Notes: generated from the letters alone by a model not told the origin. DNA of 35,109 nt from Amycolatopsis kentuckyensis (GCF_002155975.1 NZ_MUMI01000089.1:1-35109), one strand, 5' to 3'; shown: positions 23,676-31,284, counted from the first letter of the stretch. Program-made: numbers and translations.

Positions 23676-24650
23676 GTGACGAGCGGGCCCGAGGTGTTGT
23701 GCGTGGGCGAGTCGATGGCGCTGTTCGTGCCCGCCGAACCCGGCCCGCCGGACGAGGTGAAGCACTGGGTGCGCACCATCGGCGGCGCCGAATCGAACGT
23801 GGCCTGCAACCTGCCGACGCTGGGGATCCGCAGCGGCTGGGTGAGCGCGGTCGGCGACGACCCGTTCGGCCGGGCGATGCTGCGTGAGGTCGCTTCCCAC
23901 GGCGTCGACGTCAGCGCGTGCTCCGTCGACCCGACGCGCCCGACCGGGCTCTACGTCAAGGAAAGCGGTGCCGGCGGCAGTCCCGTGCGCTACTACCGGG
24001 CGGGCTCGGCCGCGTCCGGGATGGGCCCTTCGCTGCTGGACCGGCTGGACCTCGACGGCGTCCGCGTGCTGCACCTGTCGGGCATCACGCCCGCGCTGTC
24101 GGACAGCTGCCTCGCGCTGGTGCGCGCCTTGCTGGAGATGCCCCGCGGCGACCGGCTGATCTCCTTCGACGTCAACCTGCGGCCCGCGCTCTGGGCGGGT
24201 CGCGACCCCGGCCTGCTCGCCGAACTGGCCGGGCGCGCGGACATCGTCCTGACCGGCGACGACGAGGCCCAGCGGGTGTGGGGGACCGGGGACCCGGCCG
24301 AGCTGCGGGCCCTGCTGCCGCAGCCGCGCACGCTCGTGGTCAAGCACGGCGAACGCGGCGCGACGCTGGTCGAGGGGGAGCCGCTGTTCGCGCCCGCGTT
24401 GAAGGTCGACGTCGTCGAGCCGGTCGGCGCCGGTGACGCGTTCGCCGCCGGCTTCCTCGCCGCGACCCTGCGCGGCGCCCCGCCCCTGGAGCGGCTGCGG
24501 CAGGGGCACCTGCAGGCGGCCGTCACCCTGCTCACCCACGACGACGTCGGGGTGCCGCTGCCGCCCGCGGTCGTGGATACCCTGCTCCACGCGGACCCGG
24601 ACGAGTGGCGTTCGGCGCGGCTGACCGGAGAGGGCGTGGTGCTGACGTGA
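23676..24650 (+). CDS. kdgK: PfkB-family sugar kinase, 2-keto-3-deoxygluconate kinase-like
   Basis: This 324-residue kinase transfers phosphate from ATP to a sugar or sugar acid. The N-terminal PfkB signature is GGAESNVACNLPTLGI with SAVGDDPFG. The substrate segment RYYRAGSAASGM, the strand SFDVNLRPALW and the catalytic anion-hole motif PVGAGDAFAAGF are those of KDG kinases (KdgK). GTG at 23676 follows AGGGAG. Phosphorylation of KDG gives KDPG, which an Entner-Doudoroff aldolase would split; no such aldolase is in the window. The stop overlaps the IclR gene (GTGA). Divergence from the deaminase links the two functionally. Substrate specificity is from similarity, and a ribokinase-like alternative substrate cannot be excluded. 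Confidence 0.87.
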   Translation: MTSGPEVLCVGESMALFVPAEPGPPDEVKHWVRTIGGAESNVACNLPTLGIRSGWVSAVGDDPFGRAMLREVASHGVDVSACSVDPTRPTGLYVKESGAGGSPVRYYRAGSAASGMGPSLLDRLDLDGVRVLHLSGITPALSDSCLALVRALLEMPRGDRLISFDVNLRPALWAGRDPGLLAELAGRADIVLTGDDEAQRVWGTGDPAELRALLPQPRTLVVKHGERGATLVEGEPLFAPALKVDVVEPVGAGDAFAAGFLAATLRGAPPLERLRQGHLQAAVTLLTHDDVGVPLPPAVVDTLLHADPDEWRSARLTGEGVVLT

Positions 24651-25405
24651 GTCAAAGTCTGGACCGGGCGCTGACGCTGCTGACCTCGATCGCGCAGGAC
24701 GCGCGGACCCTCGACGACCTCGCCGACGAGATCGGCGTGCACAAGTCGACGGTCCTGCGGCTGCTGCGCACCCTCGAACAGCACCACTTCGTCCGCCGCG
24801 AAGGCACCCGCCACTACCGGCTGGGCAGCGCCATGTTCGACCTCGCCAACCAGGCCCTGGACTCCTTCGACGTCCGGCGCAGCGCCCACCCCGCGCTCGC
24901 CGCCCTCAACGCGCGCACCGGGCACACCGTGCACCTGGCCAGCTACGAGGACGGCGAAGTCGTCTACATCGACAAGTTCGAAGGCCGGCACTCGGTGCGG
25001 ATGTACTCGCGCATCGGCAAGCGCGCCCCGCTGCACTGCACAGCGGTGGGGAAGGTGCTGGTCGCGGCCATGCCCGCGGCCCGCCGCGCGGAGATCGCGC
25101 GGTCGATCGACTACCCGGTGCGGACGCCGAACACGATCACCACGCCTGCGGAGTACCTGGCCGAGCTGGAGCGCGTGGACCGGCTCGGGTACGCCGTCGA
25201 CAACGCCGAGCACGAGGACTTCATCCACTGCATCGCGGCGCCGGTGCGGGGGACCGGTGGCGAGGTGCTGGCCGCCGCGTCGATGTCGGTGCCGAAGGTG
25301 CTGCTCGACTACGAAGGCCTGCTGGCGCTGGTGCCCGAGCTGCGGGCCGCCACCAAGGAAGCTTCCGTCCACAGTGGATGGACGGAGAACGGAAAGGGGC
25401 ACTGA
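24647..25405 (+). CDS. IclR-family transcriptional regulator
   Basis: The 252-residue protein has an N-terminal winged helix-turn-helix (SLDRALTLLTSIAQDARTL, then ADEIGVHKSTVLRLLRTLEQ). Its C-terminal IclR effector domain contains APLHCTAVGKVLVAA, YAVDNAEHEDFIHCIAAPV and GEVLAAASMSVP. IclR members include KdgR proteins that respond to 2-keto-3-deoxygluconate or its phosphate, which fits the upstream kinase. GTG at 24647 overlaps the kinase stop (GTGA), and the gene's own stop overlaps the RidA start (TGATG). Likely targets are its own operon and the divergent deaminase operon, through the repeats at 23579-23613. Confidence 0.92.
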   Translation: MSQSLDRALTLLTSIAQDARTLDDLADEIGVHKSTVLRLLRTLEQHHFVRREGTRHYRLGSAMFDLANQALDSFDVRRSAHPALAALNARTGHTVHLASYEDGEVVYIDKFEGRHSVRMYSRIGKRAPLHCTAVGKVLVAAMPAARRAEIARSIDYPVRTPNTITTPAEYLAELERVDRLGYAVDNAEHEDFIHCIAAPVRGTGGEVLAAASMSVPKVLLDYEGLLALVPELRAATKEASVHSGWTENGKGH

Positions 25406-25788
25406 TGAGCAAGACGGCAGTTTCCACCGAGAACGCGCCGAAGCCGCCGGCGAAGTTCTCGCAGGCCGTCCGCAAGGGGAACCTGCTGCAGGTCGCCGGC
25501 CAGGTCGCCTTCGACCCGGCGACCGGCGCGATCGTCGGCGACGACGTCGCGGGCCAGACCCGGCAGACGTTCAAGAACATCGAGGCCGTGCTGACGGCGG
25601 CGGGCTCGAGCCTGGCCGACGCGATCATGGTCCGGGTGTACCTGACCGACACCGCGCACTTCGCGCCGTTCAACGAGGTGTACGACGAGCTGATCGGCGA
25701 CACGCCGCAGCCCGCCCGCACGACGGTCTACGTCGGCCTCCCGGGCGAGCTGCTCGTCGAGATCGACGTGCTCTGCGTGCTGGACTGA
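25405..25788 (+). CDS. RidA-family enamine/imine deaminase
   Basis: The 127-residue protein belongs to the YjgF/YER057c/UK114 family. RidA hydrolyses reactive enamine and imine intermediates released by PLP-dependent dehydratases, sparing other enzymes from damage. The catalytic Arg is R105 (QPARTTVYV) and the conserved Glu is E119 (VEIDVLCVL), both at canonical positions. VAGQVAFDPATG and VRVYLTD are typical. Translation is coupled to the IclR gene by TGATG, with GGAAAGGGG upstream. Co-expression beside a PLP deaminase suggests it clears the enamine made in that reaction. It runs convergently into acdS with only 15 bases between the stop codons. Confidence 0.93.
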   Translation: MSKTAVSTENAPKPPAKFSQAVRKGNLLQVAGQVAFDPATGAIVGDDVAGQTRQTFKNIEAVLTAAGSSLADAIMVRVYLTDTAHFAPFNEVYDELIGDTPQPARTTVYVGLPGELLVEIDVLCVLD

Positions 25789-25803
25789 GGCTTCGGTGGG
25801 CGG

Positions 25804-26799
25804 TCAGCCCAGAACGCTCGTGTAGCCGTTCAGGGCCGGCTGCCCGCCGAGGTGGGCGTAGAGCACGTTCGCGTCGCGCGGGATCTCGCCGTTCCGGACG
25901 AGGTCGATGAGCCCGGCCATCGACTTGCCTTCGTAGACCGGGTCGGTGATCATGCCCTCCAGTCGGGCGCACGTTTCGATGGCGTCCACAGTGGACTTGT
26001 CCGGGATGCCGTAGATGCCGGCGTGGTAGCGGTCGTCGAGCTCGACGTCGGGGATCTCCCCGGAACCGAGCAGTCCGGCGGTGTTGCGCGCGATGCGCGT
26101 GACCTGCTCGCGGGTCTCGTCCGGCTTGGCGGAAGCGTCGATGCCGAGGATCCGGCGGCGCTTCCCGAGCGTGGTCCCGGCGACCATCCCGCCCTGGGTG
26201 CTGCCGGTGACCGAGCAGACGACCACGGTGTCGAAGAAGACCCCGAGCTCTGCCTCCTGCTGTTCGAGCTCCACGATCCAGTTCGCGAACCCGAGGCCGC
26301 CGAGCCGGTGGTCCGACGCGCCGGCCGGGATGGCGTACGGCTTGCCGCCCCGCTCTTCGATCTCGGCGACCGCGTCCTCCCAAGCCTGTTTGAACCCGAT
26401 GCCGAAGCCGGCTTCGACGAGCCGGACGTCCGCGCCGAGGATCCGCGAGAGCTGGATGTTGCCGACCTTGTCGTAGAGCGGGTCGTGCCAGTCGACCCAG
26501 CTTTCCTGCACGAGAACGGCCTTCAGCCCGGCCCGCGCGGCGGCCGCGGCGACCTGCCGGGTGTGGTTGGACTGGACGCCACCGATGGAGACGAGCGTGT
26601 CCGCGCCCTGCTTCAGCGCGTCGGCGACGAGGTACTCCAGTTTGCGGGTCTTGTTCCCGCCGAAGGCGAGGCCGGAGTTGACGTCCTCGCGCTTGGCCCA
26701 GATCTTCGCGCCGCCGAGGTGGGCGGTGAGGCGTTCGAGGGGGTGCACCGGCGAGGGGCCGAAGAGCAGGGGGTAGCGCGGGAAGTCGGCGAGGGTCAT
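25804..26799 (-). CDS. acdS: 1-aminocyclopropane-1-carboxylate (ACC) deaminase
   Basis: The 331-residue PLP enzyme cleaves ACC, the plant ethylene precursor, to 2-oxobutanoate and ammonia. PLP lysine K50 is in [14 protein letters not shown], and S77 in [13 protein letters not shown] is the neighbouring catalytic residue. True ACC deaminases are separated from D-cysteine desulfhydrases by a Glu and a Leu near the C-terminus. Both are present, E290 in VYEGKSM and L317 in YAHLGG, with the canonical 27-residue spacing. Y289 precedes the Glu as expected. The ATG overlaps the stop of the upstream GntR regulator gene (ATGA). Presence suggests a plant- or rhizosphere-associated lifestyle. Confidence 0.93.
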   Translation of the reverse strand: MTLADFPRYPLLFGPSPVHPLERLTAHLGGAKIWAKREDVNSGLAFGGNKTRKLEYLVADALKQGADTLVSIGGVQSNHTRQVAAAAARAGLKAVLVQESWVDWHDPLYDKVGNIQLSRILGADVRLVEAGFGIGFKQAWEDAVAEIEERGGKPYAIPAGASDHRLGGLGFANWIVELEQQEAELGVFFDTVVVCSVTGSTQGGMVAGTTLGKRRRILGIDASAKPDETREQVTRIARNTAGLLGSGEIPDVELDDRYHAGIYGIPDKSTVDAIETCARLEGMITDPVYEGKSMAGLIDLVRNGEIPRDANVLYAHLGGQPALNGYTSVLG

Positions 26800-27440
26800 C
26801 GGTCCTCCAGCAGTTCGGTCCAGATGGTCGAGATCACCGCGACGGCGGTTTCGGTGTCGTGCTGCTCGAGCGCGTCGATGAGCTTCGTGTGGCGTTCGAC
26901 GGAGTTCCAGGCCAGCGCGGAGCTGAACCGGGCGTGCTCGAGCCGGCGCAGCAGCGGGGTGTACCGGTCGAGGGTGGCGGCGACGGCGGCGTTCCCGGCG
27001 AGCCGGACGGGGATGTCGTGCAGTTCGTCATCGGCCCGGACGGCGGCTTTGACGTCACCGGCTTCGATGGCCTCGGCGAACCGGTCGTTGGCCGCCCGCA
27101 TGGCGGCGACGTCTTCCGGGCGGCACCGCGACGCGGCTTGCTTGACGGCGAACTCGTGCAGCAGCCGGACGATCTCCCGCGCATCGAGGACGTCGGGCGA
27201 CATCACCTCGGAGACCCGCGTGTAGGACTGCGGCTTCTGGTCGACGAGGCCGTCGTCGGTCAGCCGGCGCAGGGCCTCCCGGACGGGCGCCTTCGAGAGC
27301 CCGAGCTGCTCGGCGAGATCGCCGTCACGCAGCGGCGCACCGGGCGGCAGCGTGCCGTCGACGATCGCGTGGCGGATGCGGTCGTACGCCTCGTCGCGGA
27401 GGAGCGGGCGAGTGACCTTCGAGAGACTCACATCTAACAT
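26796..27440 (-). CDS. GntR-family regulator (FadR/FCD subfamily), probable regulator of acdS
   Basis: The 214-residue protein has an N-terminal GntR winged helix ([20 protein letters not shown], then [19 protein letters not shown]) and an all-helical FCD effector domain (DARDIV-like start, [27 protein letters not shown]). FCD domains bind small carboxylates, often with a metal. ATG at 27440 has no ribosome site and lies in a perfect 20-bp palindrome, so leaderless or unusual initiation is likely. The frame is open for 87 codons upstream, but that part is low-complexity and overlaps intergenic repeats. It is translationally coupled to acdS and should control it, perhaps in response to ACC or another amino acid. 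Confidence 0.9.
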   Translation of the reverse strand: MLDVSLSKVTRPLLRDEAYDRIRHAIVDGTLPPGAPLRDGDLAEQLGLSKAPVREALRRLTDDGLVDQKPQSYTRVSEVMSPDVLDAREIVRLLHEFAVKQAASRCRPEDVAAMRAANDRFAEAIEAGDVKAAVRADDELHDIPVRLAGNAAVAATLDRYTPLLRRLEHARFSSALAWNSVERHTKLIDALEQHDTETAVAVISTIWTELLEDR

Positions 27441-27449
27441 GTTAGATGT
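27430..27449. promoter_or_regulatory. Perfect 20-bp palindrome covering the GntR start codon (autoregulatory operator)
   Basis: ACATCTAACA (27430-27439) is followed immediately by its exact reverse complement TGTTAGATGT (27440-27449). The GntR gene's ATG (27440-27438, reverse strand) lies at the centre. The CTAACATGTTAG core is the kind of site bound by FadR-subfamily regulators. Binding here would block transcription of gntR-acdS. Confidence 0.7.
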
Positions 27450-27560
27450 CGGTGGGCTCGTCCGGCAAGGGATTCCGGTGGTGCACGCGTAGCTGGCTGC
27501 CCGGGTTGGTCCGTCCGGTTCGGCCGACCCCGCCCTGGCTGCGGCTGCATCGGCCCGGCC

Positions 27561-27670
27561 TTGTTCGGTGGCGGCCCACCGCGGCTTCGGCCGGCGTGGG
27601 CGTCGGCCCGGCGTCGCTTGGTGGGCGGCCCACCGCGGGCATCGGCCCCGCGTTGCTCGGTGGCGGCCCC
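27561..27670. repeat. GC-rich direct repeats between DUF1844 gene and gntR
   Basis: A core close to GGTGGCGGCCCACCGCGG occurs at 27567-27584, again with one extra G at 27620-27638, and partly at 27659-27670. Flanking TTGnTCG and CGGCCC motifs are also shared. Each core is nearly self-complementary. The stretch 27450-27704 has no convincing gene; it holds these repeats and the DUF1844 terminator. Confidence 0.55.
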
Positions 27671-27699
27671 GGTCGGCGCGAAGAGCGCCGGCCGGGGCC
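27665..27699 (-). terminator. Terminator of the DUF1844 gene
   Basis: GGCCCCGGTCGGCGC (27665-27679) pairs with GCGCCGGCCGGGGCC (27685-27699) across the loop GAAGA, with one T-G wobble in 15 pairs. It lies five bases past the DUF1844 stop on the reverse strand. Confidence 0.8.
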
Positions 27700-27704
27700 A
27701 TCCG

Positions 27705-28064
27705 TCAGTAAACCGGTCCGGTGTACTTCTCCCCGGGTCCCTGCCCGGGCTCGTCCGGCACGGCCGAAGCCTCGCGGAACGCCTTCTGCAGCGACTGCAG
27801 CCCGTCCCGCAACGGCCCGGCGTGCAGGCCCAGGTACTCCGCGGAGGCCGTCACCAGCCCGGCGAGCGCGGTGATGAGCCGCCGCGCTTCGTCCAAGTCG
27901 CGGTGCGGGGACGTCGCCGGGTCGGCGTCGGCGAGACCGAGCCGCTCGGCGCCGGCCGACAGCAGCATCACCGCCGCGCGGCTGATCACCTCCACGCTGG
28001 GGATGTCCTCCAGGTGGCGGGCTTCGGGGGAATACGGGGGCTGTTCGGAGGGTTGATCTGACAC
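27705..28064 (-). CDS. DUF1844 domain-containing protein
   Basis: The 119-residue protein carries the DUF1844 signature: [21 protein letters not shown], then [26 protein letters not shown] and [17 protein letters not shown]. The family is small, mostly helical and of unknown function. In actinobacteria it characteristically sits divergent from infC, as here. GTG at 28064 follows GGAAGG at suitable spacing. The frame stays open far upstream on the reverse strand, but that part is antisense to infC and not coding. Confidence 0.85.
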   Translation of the reverse strand: MSDQPSEQPPYSPEARHLEDIPSVEVISRAAVMLLSAGAERLGLADADPATSPHRDLDEARRLITALAGLVTASAEYLGLHAGPLRDGLQSLQKAFREASAVPDEPGQGPGEKYTGPVY

Positions 28065-28090
28065 GTCTGGTACCCTTCCACGTGCGACCA

Positions 28091-28110
28091 GCCCCCGAGC
28101 GATCGGGGGC
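28091..28110 (+). promoter_or_regulatory. infC leader hairpin 1 with GNRA tetraloop
   Basis: GCCCCCGA (28091-28098) and TCGGGGGC (28103-28110) form a perfect 8-bp stem closed by GCGA, a GNRA tetraloop. It lies 200 bases upstream of infC. It could be part of a structured leader controlling the IF3-L35-L20 operon, or a terminator; it is not followed by T residues. Confidence 0.5.
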
Positions 28111-28218
28111 GGCAAGTGGAGCCCCGCTCCCACCCGCGTCACCGTACAGGTGGCCGGGTCCGGTCTCACCCGTCCAGGGTGAAGAAGTGTCCTCCGGGGC
28201 ACGATCGGAAACAGAGTG

Positions 28219-28247
28219 GGCCCCGCGCACCGAACGGTGTCGGGGCC
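28219..28247 (+). promoter_or_regulatory. infC leader hairpin 2
   Basis: GGCCCCG (28219-28225) pairs with CGGGGCC (28241-28247), with an inner CACCG/CGGTG stem. It lies about 60 bases before the infC start, a plausible attenuator position for an operon autoregulated by ribosomal protein L20 or IF3. Confidence 0.5.
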
Positions 28248-28310
28248 TTCGCTATGTGGGCACCAGGTCGAAACGAGAACAGGAAACATTCCTCGGACCA
28301 AGGAGGCCCC

Positions 28311-28874
28311 ATCAGCTCCGAGACACGCATCAACGACCGAATCCGGGTGCCGGAGGTCCGTCTCGTCGGACCCGCCGGCGAACAGGTCGGCATCGTCCGG
28401 ATCGAGGATGCGCTGCGCCTGGCGCAGGAGAACGACCTCGACCTCGTCGAGGTCGCGCCGCAGGCCCGCCCGCCGGTGTGCAAGCTCATGGACTTCGGCA
28501 AGTTCAAGTACGAGAGCGCGCAGAAGGCCCGCGAGTCGCGTCGCAACCAGCAGCTGACCGTCATCAAGGAACAGAAGCTGCGCCCCAAGATCGACCAGCA
28601 CGACTACGAGACCAAGAAGGGTCACGTGTCGCGCTTCCTGGCGGCGGGCAACAAGGTCAAGGTCACGATCATGTTCCGCGGCCGCGAGCAGTCCCGGCCG
28701 GAGCTCGGCTACCGGCTGCTGCAGAAGCTCGCCGAGGACGTCACCGAACTGGGGTTCGTCGAGTCGTCGGCCAAGCAGGACGGCCGCAACATGATCATGG
28801 TGCTGGCCCCGCACAAGAACGTGAAGCCGAAGGCCAAGGCCGAGCCCGCTCCCGAGCAGGCCCCCGAGGCGTAG
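28311..28874 (+). CDS. infC: Translation initiation factor IF-3
   Basis: IF3 binds the 30S subunit, prevents 50S joining and proofreads the start codon. The 187-residue protein begins [20 protein letters not shown] after an ATC codon at 28311 preceded by AGGAGG (28301-28306). No ATG or GTG lies at the conserved N-terminus; the next upstream in-frame ATG (28254) would add 19 unconserved residues. A rare start codon is a known feature of infC, because IF3 disfavours initiation at its own non-canonical codon and so limits its own synthesis. Other landmarks are [37 protein letters not shown] and [13 protein letters not shown]. It leads the infC-rpmI-rplT operon. Confidence 0.95.
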   Translation: MSSETRINDRIRVPEVRLVGPAGEQVGIVRIEDALRLAQENDLDLVEVAPQARPPVCKLMDFGKFKYESAQKARESRRNQQLTVIKEQKLRPKIDQHDYETKKGHVSRFLAAGNKVKVTIMFRGREQSRPELGYRLLQKLAEDVTELGFVESSAKQDGRNMIMVLAPHKNVKPKAKAEPAPEQAPEA

Positions 28875-28894
28875 GCGCCGACCAGCACGAGTCA

Positions 28895-28922
28895 GCGGCT
28901 CACCGGTTCTCCGGTGAGCCGC
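28895..28922 (+). promoter_or_regulatory. Strong hairpin between infC and rpmI
   Basis: GCGGCTCACCGG (28895-28906) pairs perfectly with CCGGTGAGCCGC (28911-28922) across the loop TTCT. It sits within the operon 20 bases before the rpmI start. It may act as a partial terminator, processing site or ribosomal-protein binding site setting the L35/L20 to IF3 ratio. Confidence 0.6.
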
Positions 28923-28941
28923 CGCACGAAAGAGGACAGAA

Positions 28942-29136
28942 ATGCCGAAGATGAAGACCCACAGCGGGACGTCCAAGCGCATCCGCAAGACGGGTACGGG
29001 CAAGCTGCGCCGCCAGATGACCGGCCGGCGTCACCGCATGGAGAAGAAGTCCAGCCGCGTGACCCGTCGTCTCGAAGGCACCACCGAGGTGTCGAAGACC
29101 GAGGTCAGCCGCGTCAAGCGCCTGCTCGGCATCTGA
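28942..29136 (+). CDS. rpmI: 50S ribosomal protein L35
   Basis: This 64-residue basic protein starts with [20 protein letters not shown] and has the conserved [16 protein letters not shown] segment, both diagnostic for L35, a component of the large ribosomal subunit. GAGG lies upstream of the ATG. It is the middle gene of the universally conserved infC-rpmI-rplT operon. Confidence 0.97.
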   Translation: MPKMKTHSGTSKRIRKTGTGKLRRQMTGRRHRMEKKSSRVTRRLEGTTEVSKTEVSRVKRLLGI

Positions 29137-29202
29137 TCCCGCAGAACTTGCTGTAACCACCCGGGGCGGCCCCTCGCCCCCTGAGATCGACAGGATGGAC
29201 CC

Positions 29203-29580
29203 GTGGCACGCGTCAAGCGGGCGGTCAACGCCCAGAAGAAGCGTCGCGCAACTCTCGAACTGGCCAGCGGCTACCGCGGCCAGCGTTCGCGGCTGTACCG
29301 CAAGGCCAAGGAGCAGACGCTTCACTCGCTGAACTACGCCTACCGGGACCGCCGTGCCCGCAAGGGTGACTTCCGCCAGCTGTGGATCACCCGCATCAAC
29401 GCGGCCGCCCGCGCCAACGGCGTGACCTACAACCGGTTCATCCAGGGCATCAAGGCCGCGGGTGTCGAGGTCGACCGCAAGATCCTCGCGGACCTCGCCG
29501 TCAACGACGCCGCCGCCTTCACCGCGCTGGCCGAGCTCGCCAAGGCCAACGTCAACACCGGCGAAGCGAAGTCGGCCTGA
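29203..29580 (+). CDS. rplT: 50S ribosomal protein L20
   Basis: The 125-residue protein (GTG start, [20 protein letters not shown]) binds 23S rRNA early in large-subunit assembly. [29 protein letters not shown] and [20 protein letters not shown] are family hallmarks. In other bacteria L20 also represses its own operon through leader RNA. The TGA stop overlaps a CTG codon that may start the following methyltransferase gene. Confidence 0.97.
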   Translation: MARVKRAVNAQKKRRATLELASGYRGQRSRLYRKAKEQTLHSLNYAYRDRRARKGDFRQLWITRINAAARANGVTYNRFIQGIKAAGVEVDRKILADLAVNDAAAFTALAELAKANVNTGEAKSA

Positions 29581-30392
29581 CCGGCAGCTTTCACCGACCC
29601 GGGGCGGAACCGTTCACCGAACGGACCCCCCGGGTCGTTGCTGCGCGCAAGCTGACGCGGCGCGCGGAACGCGACAAGACCGGCCGGTTCCTGGCCGAAG
29701 GCGCCAACGCCGTCGAAGCGGCGCTCGAGCACGGCACCGTGCACGAGCTGTTCGTCACCGCGCGCGCCGCGGAGCAGCACGCGGAGCTCGTCGACGCGGC
29801 CCGTGCGGCCAGCGTCGGCGTCTCGCCGATCACCGACCGCGCCGCCGACGGGCTGTCGGAAACCGTGACGCCCCAAGGCATCGTGGCCGTCTGTGCGCTG
29901 CTGGACCGGCCTCTCGAGGAAGCCGTGACCCCCGCCGCCCGGCTCGTGGTGGTACTGGTGGACGTCGCCGACCCCGGCAACGCCGGCACGGTCATCCGCG
30001 TCGCCGACGCGGCCGGCGCCGACGCGGTGGTCCTGGCGGGCGACACGGTCGACCCCCACAACGGCAAGTGCGTCCGCGCGGCCGCCGGCAGCCTCTTCCA
30101 CCTGCCGATCGCGCGCGTCCGCGACGTCCCGGCCGCCCTGGCCGCCTGCTCGGCCGCGGGCCTGCGGACGTTCGCCGCGCACGGCTACGCCGACGCCGAA
30201 CTCGATCGGGTGGATCTCGCCGCGCCGACGGCGTGGGTGTTCGGCAACGAGGCCCACGGCCTGCCCGCCGACGTCCTCGACCGGACCGACCTCGCCGTCC
30301 GCATCCCCCTGTACGGCCGCGCCGAGAGCCTCAACCTCGCCACCGCGGCGGCCGTCTGCGTCTACACGAGCGCGATGGCGGCGCGGCGCTGA
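29577..30392 (+). CDS. SpoU/TrmH-family RNA 2'-O-methyltransferase, non-canonical start
   Basis: The enzyme should methylate a ribose 2'-OH in rRNA or tRNA using S-adenosylmethionine through the knotted SPOUT fold. A substrate-binding domain ([37 protein letters not shown]) precedes SPOUT motif 1 ([20 protein letters not shown]), motif 2 ([11 protein letters not shown]) and motif 3 ([18 protein letters not shown]). The order rplT then SpoU matches mycobacteria (tsnR). No ATG, GTG or TTG lies in frame between the rplT interior GTG at 29382 and GTG 29739; the latter would delete much of the first domain. I therefore list CTG 29577, which overlaps the rplT stop (CTGA), as a coupled start. The exact start remains doubtful. 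Confidence 0.85.
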   Translation: MTGSFHRPGAEPFTERTPRVVAARKLTRRAERDKTGRFLAEGANAVEAALEHGTVHELFVTARAAEQHAELVDAARAASVGVSPITDRAADGLSETVTPQGIVAVCALLDRPLEEAVTPAARLVVVLVDVADPGNAGTVIRVADAAGADAVVLAGDTVDPHNGKCVRAAAGSLFHLPIARVRDVPAALAACSAAGLRTFAAHGYADAELDRVDLAAPTAWVFGNEAHGLPADVLDRTDLAVRIPLYGRAESLNLATAAAVCVYTSAMAARR

Positions 30393-30443
30393 CCTGCGAG
30401 TAGGCTCCCGCGATAGCCATTGTGGCCGATATTGGGGGGTTTC

Positions 30444-31277
30444 ATGGGCAGGCTCGCTCGTTCGTTCGCGCTGTTCTCCGCTTCGGTGAAGGTGCTGCGC
30501 GCCCACAAGGGCCTGGCGTGGTTCCCGGTGCTCGCCGGGATCGCCGGGCTGCTGGTCGCCGGGGTGTTCCTGACACCCGCGTTCTTCACCGTCCACCTCG
30601 AGGCCGAGCACTTCCGGCCGACCCCCGGCACGTACGTGCTGCTCGCGGCGTTCTACCTCGTCTCGGCGTTCGTCACGATCTTCTTCAACGCCGCCCTGAT
30701 CTCCCAGGCGGACGTCGCGCTGCGCGGTGACGGCGGCCTGCCGGGCGTCGGCGCCGGCCTCGCCGCGGCCGGCCGCCGCTGGCCGGCGCTGCTCGGCTGG
30801 GCGGGCGTGACCGCGACGGTCAGCGTCGTCCTGCGGGCGATCGAAGAGCGGCTCGGCTTCCTCGGCAGCATCATCAGCGGCCTGATCGGCATGGCGTGGC
30901 GATTCACCACCTACCTCGTGCTGCCGGTGGTCATGCTCGAAGGTGTCGGGGTCCGCGACGGCGTCAAGCGGTCGGTCGAGCTGTTCCGCCGCGCCTGGGG
31001 CGAGAACGTCGCCGGCACCGCCGGCCTCGGCCTCGTCGGATTCCTGCTCACCCTGGCCGGGTACGTCGTGTTCCTCGGCGGCGGCTTCCTGCTCGGCGGC
31101 ACGGCCACGGTGTTCGTCGCGGTCGGGCTGGCGATCGTCTGGACCCTGCTGGTGGCGGTCTTCACCACGACGTTGTCCGGTATCTACCAGACGGCGCTGT
31201 ACCGCTACGCGGCCGAGGGCGTGGTGCCCGGCGAGTTCGCGTCGGTCGACTTCGCCGGGGCGTTCCGCGAGCGCTGA
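30444..31277 (+). CDS. DUF6159-like multi-helix membrane protein
   Basis: ATG at 30444 follows a GGGGGG ribosome site. The 277-residue protein has about six hydrophobic segments, among them FPVLAGIAGLLVAGVFLTPA, YVLLAAFYLVSAFVTIFF, GLVGFLLTLAGYVVFLGGGF and TVFVAVGLAIVWTLLVAVFT. A conserved-looking loop RRAWGENVAGTAGLG and the C-terminal SGIYQTALYRYAAEG resemble DUF6159 family proteins, whose function is unknown. It sits alone between the SpoU gene and pheST and is followed by a strong terminator. Confidence 0.75.
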   Translation: MGRLARSFALFSASVKVLRAHKGLAWFPVLAGIAGLLVAGVFLTPAFFTVHLEAEHFRPTPGTYVLLAAFYLVSAFVTIFFNAALISQADVALRGDGGLPGVGAGLAAAGRRWPALLGWAGVTATVSVVLRAIEERLGFLGSIISGLIGMAWRFTTYLVLPVVMLEGVGVRDGVKRSVELFRRAWGENVAGTAGLGLVGFLLTLAGYVVFLGGGFLLGGTATVFVAVGLAIVWTLLVAVFTTTLSGIYQTALYRYAAEGVVPGEFASVDFAGAFRER

Positions 31278-31284
31278 CCGTGCG

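Noticed and set aside
25804..26799. D-cysteine desulfhydrase
   Set aside because: The Glu and Leu that separate ACC deaminase from desulfhydrase (E290, L317) are both present.
28065..29003. Upstream extension of the DUF1844 frame across infC
   Set aside because: The extension is antisense to infC and unrelated to the DUF1844 domain; GTG 28064 has a ribosome site.
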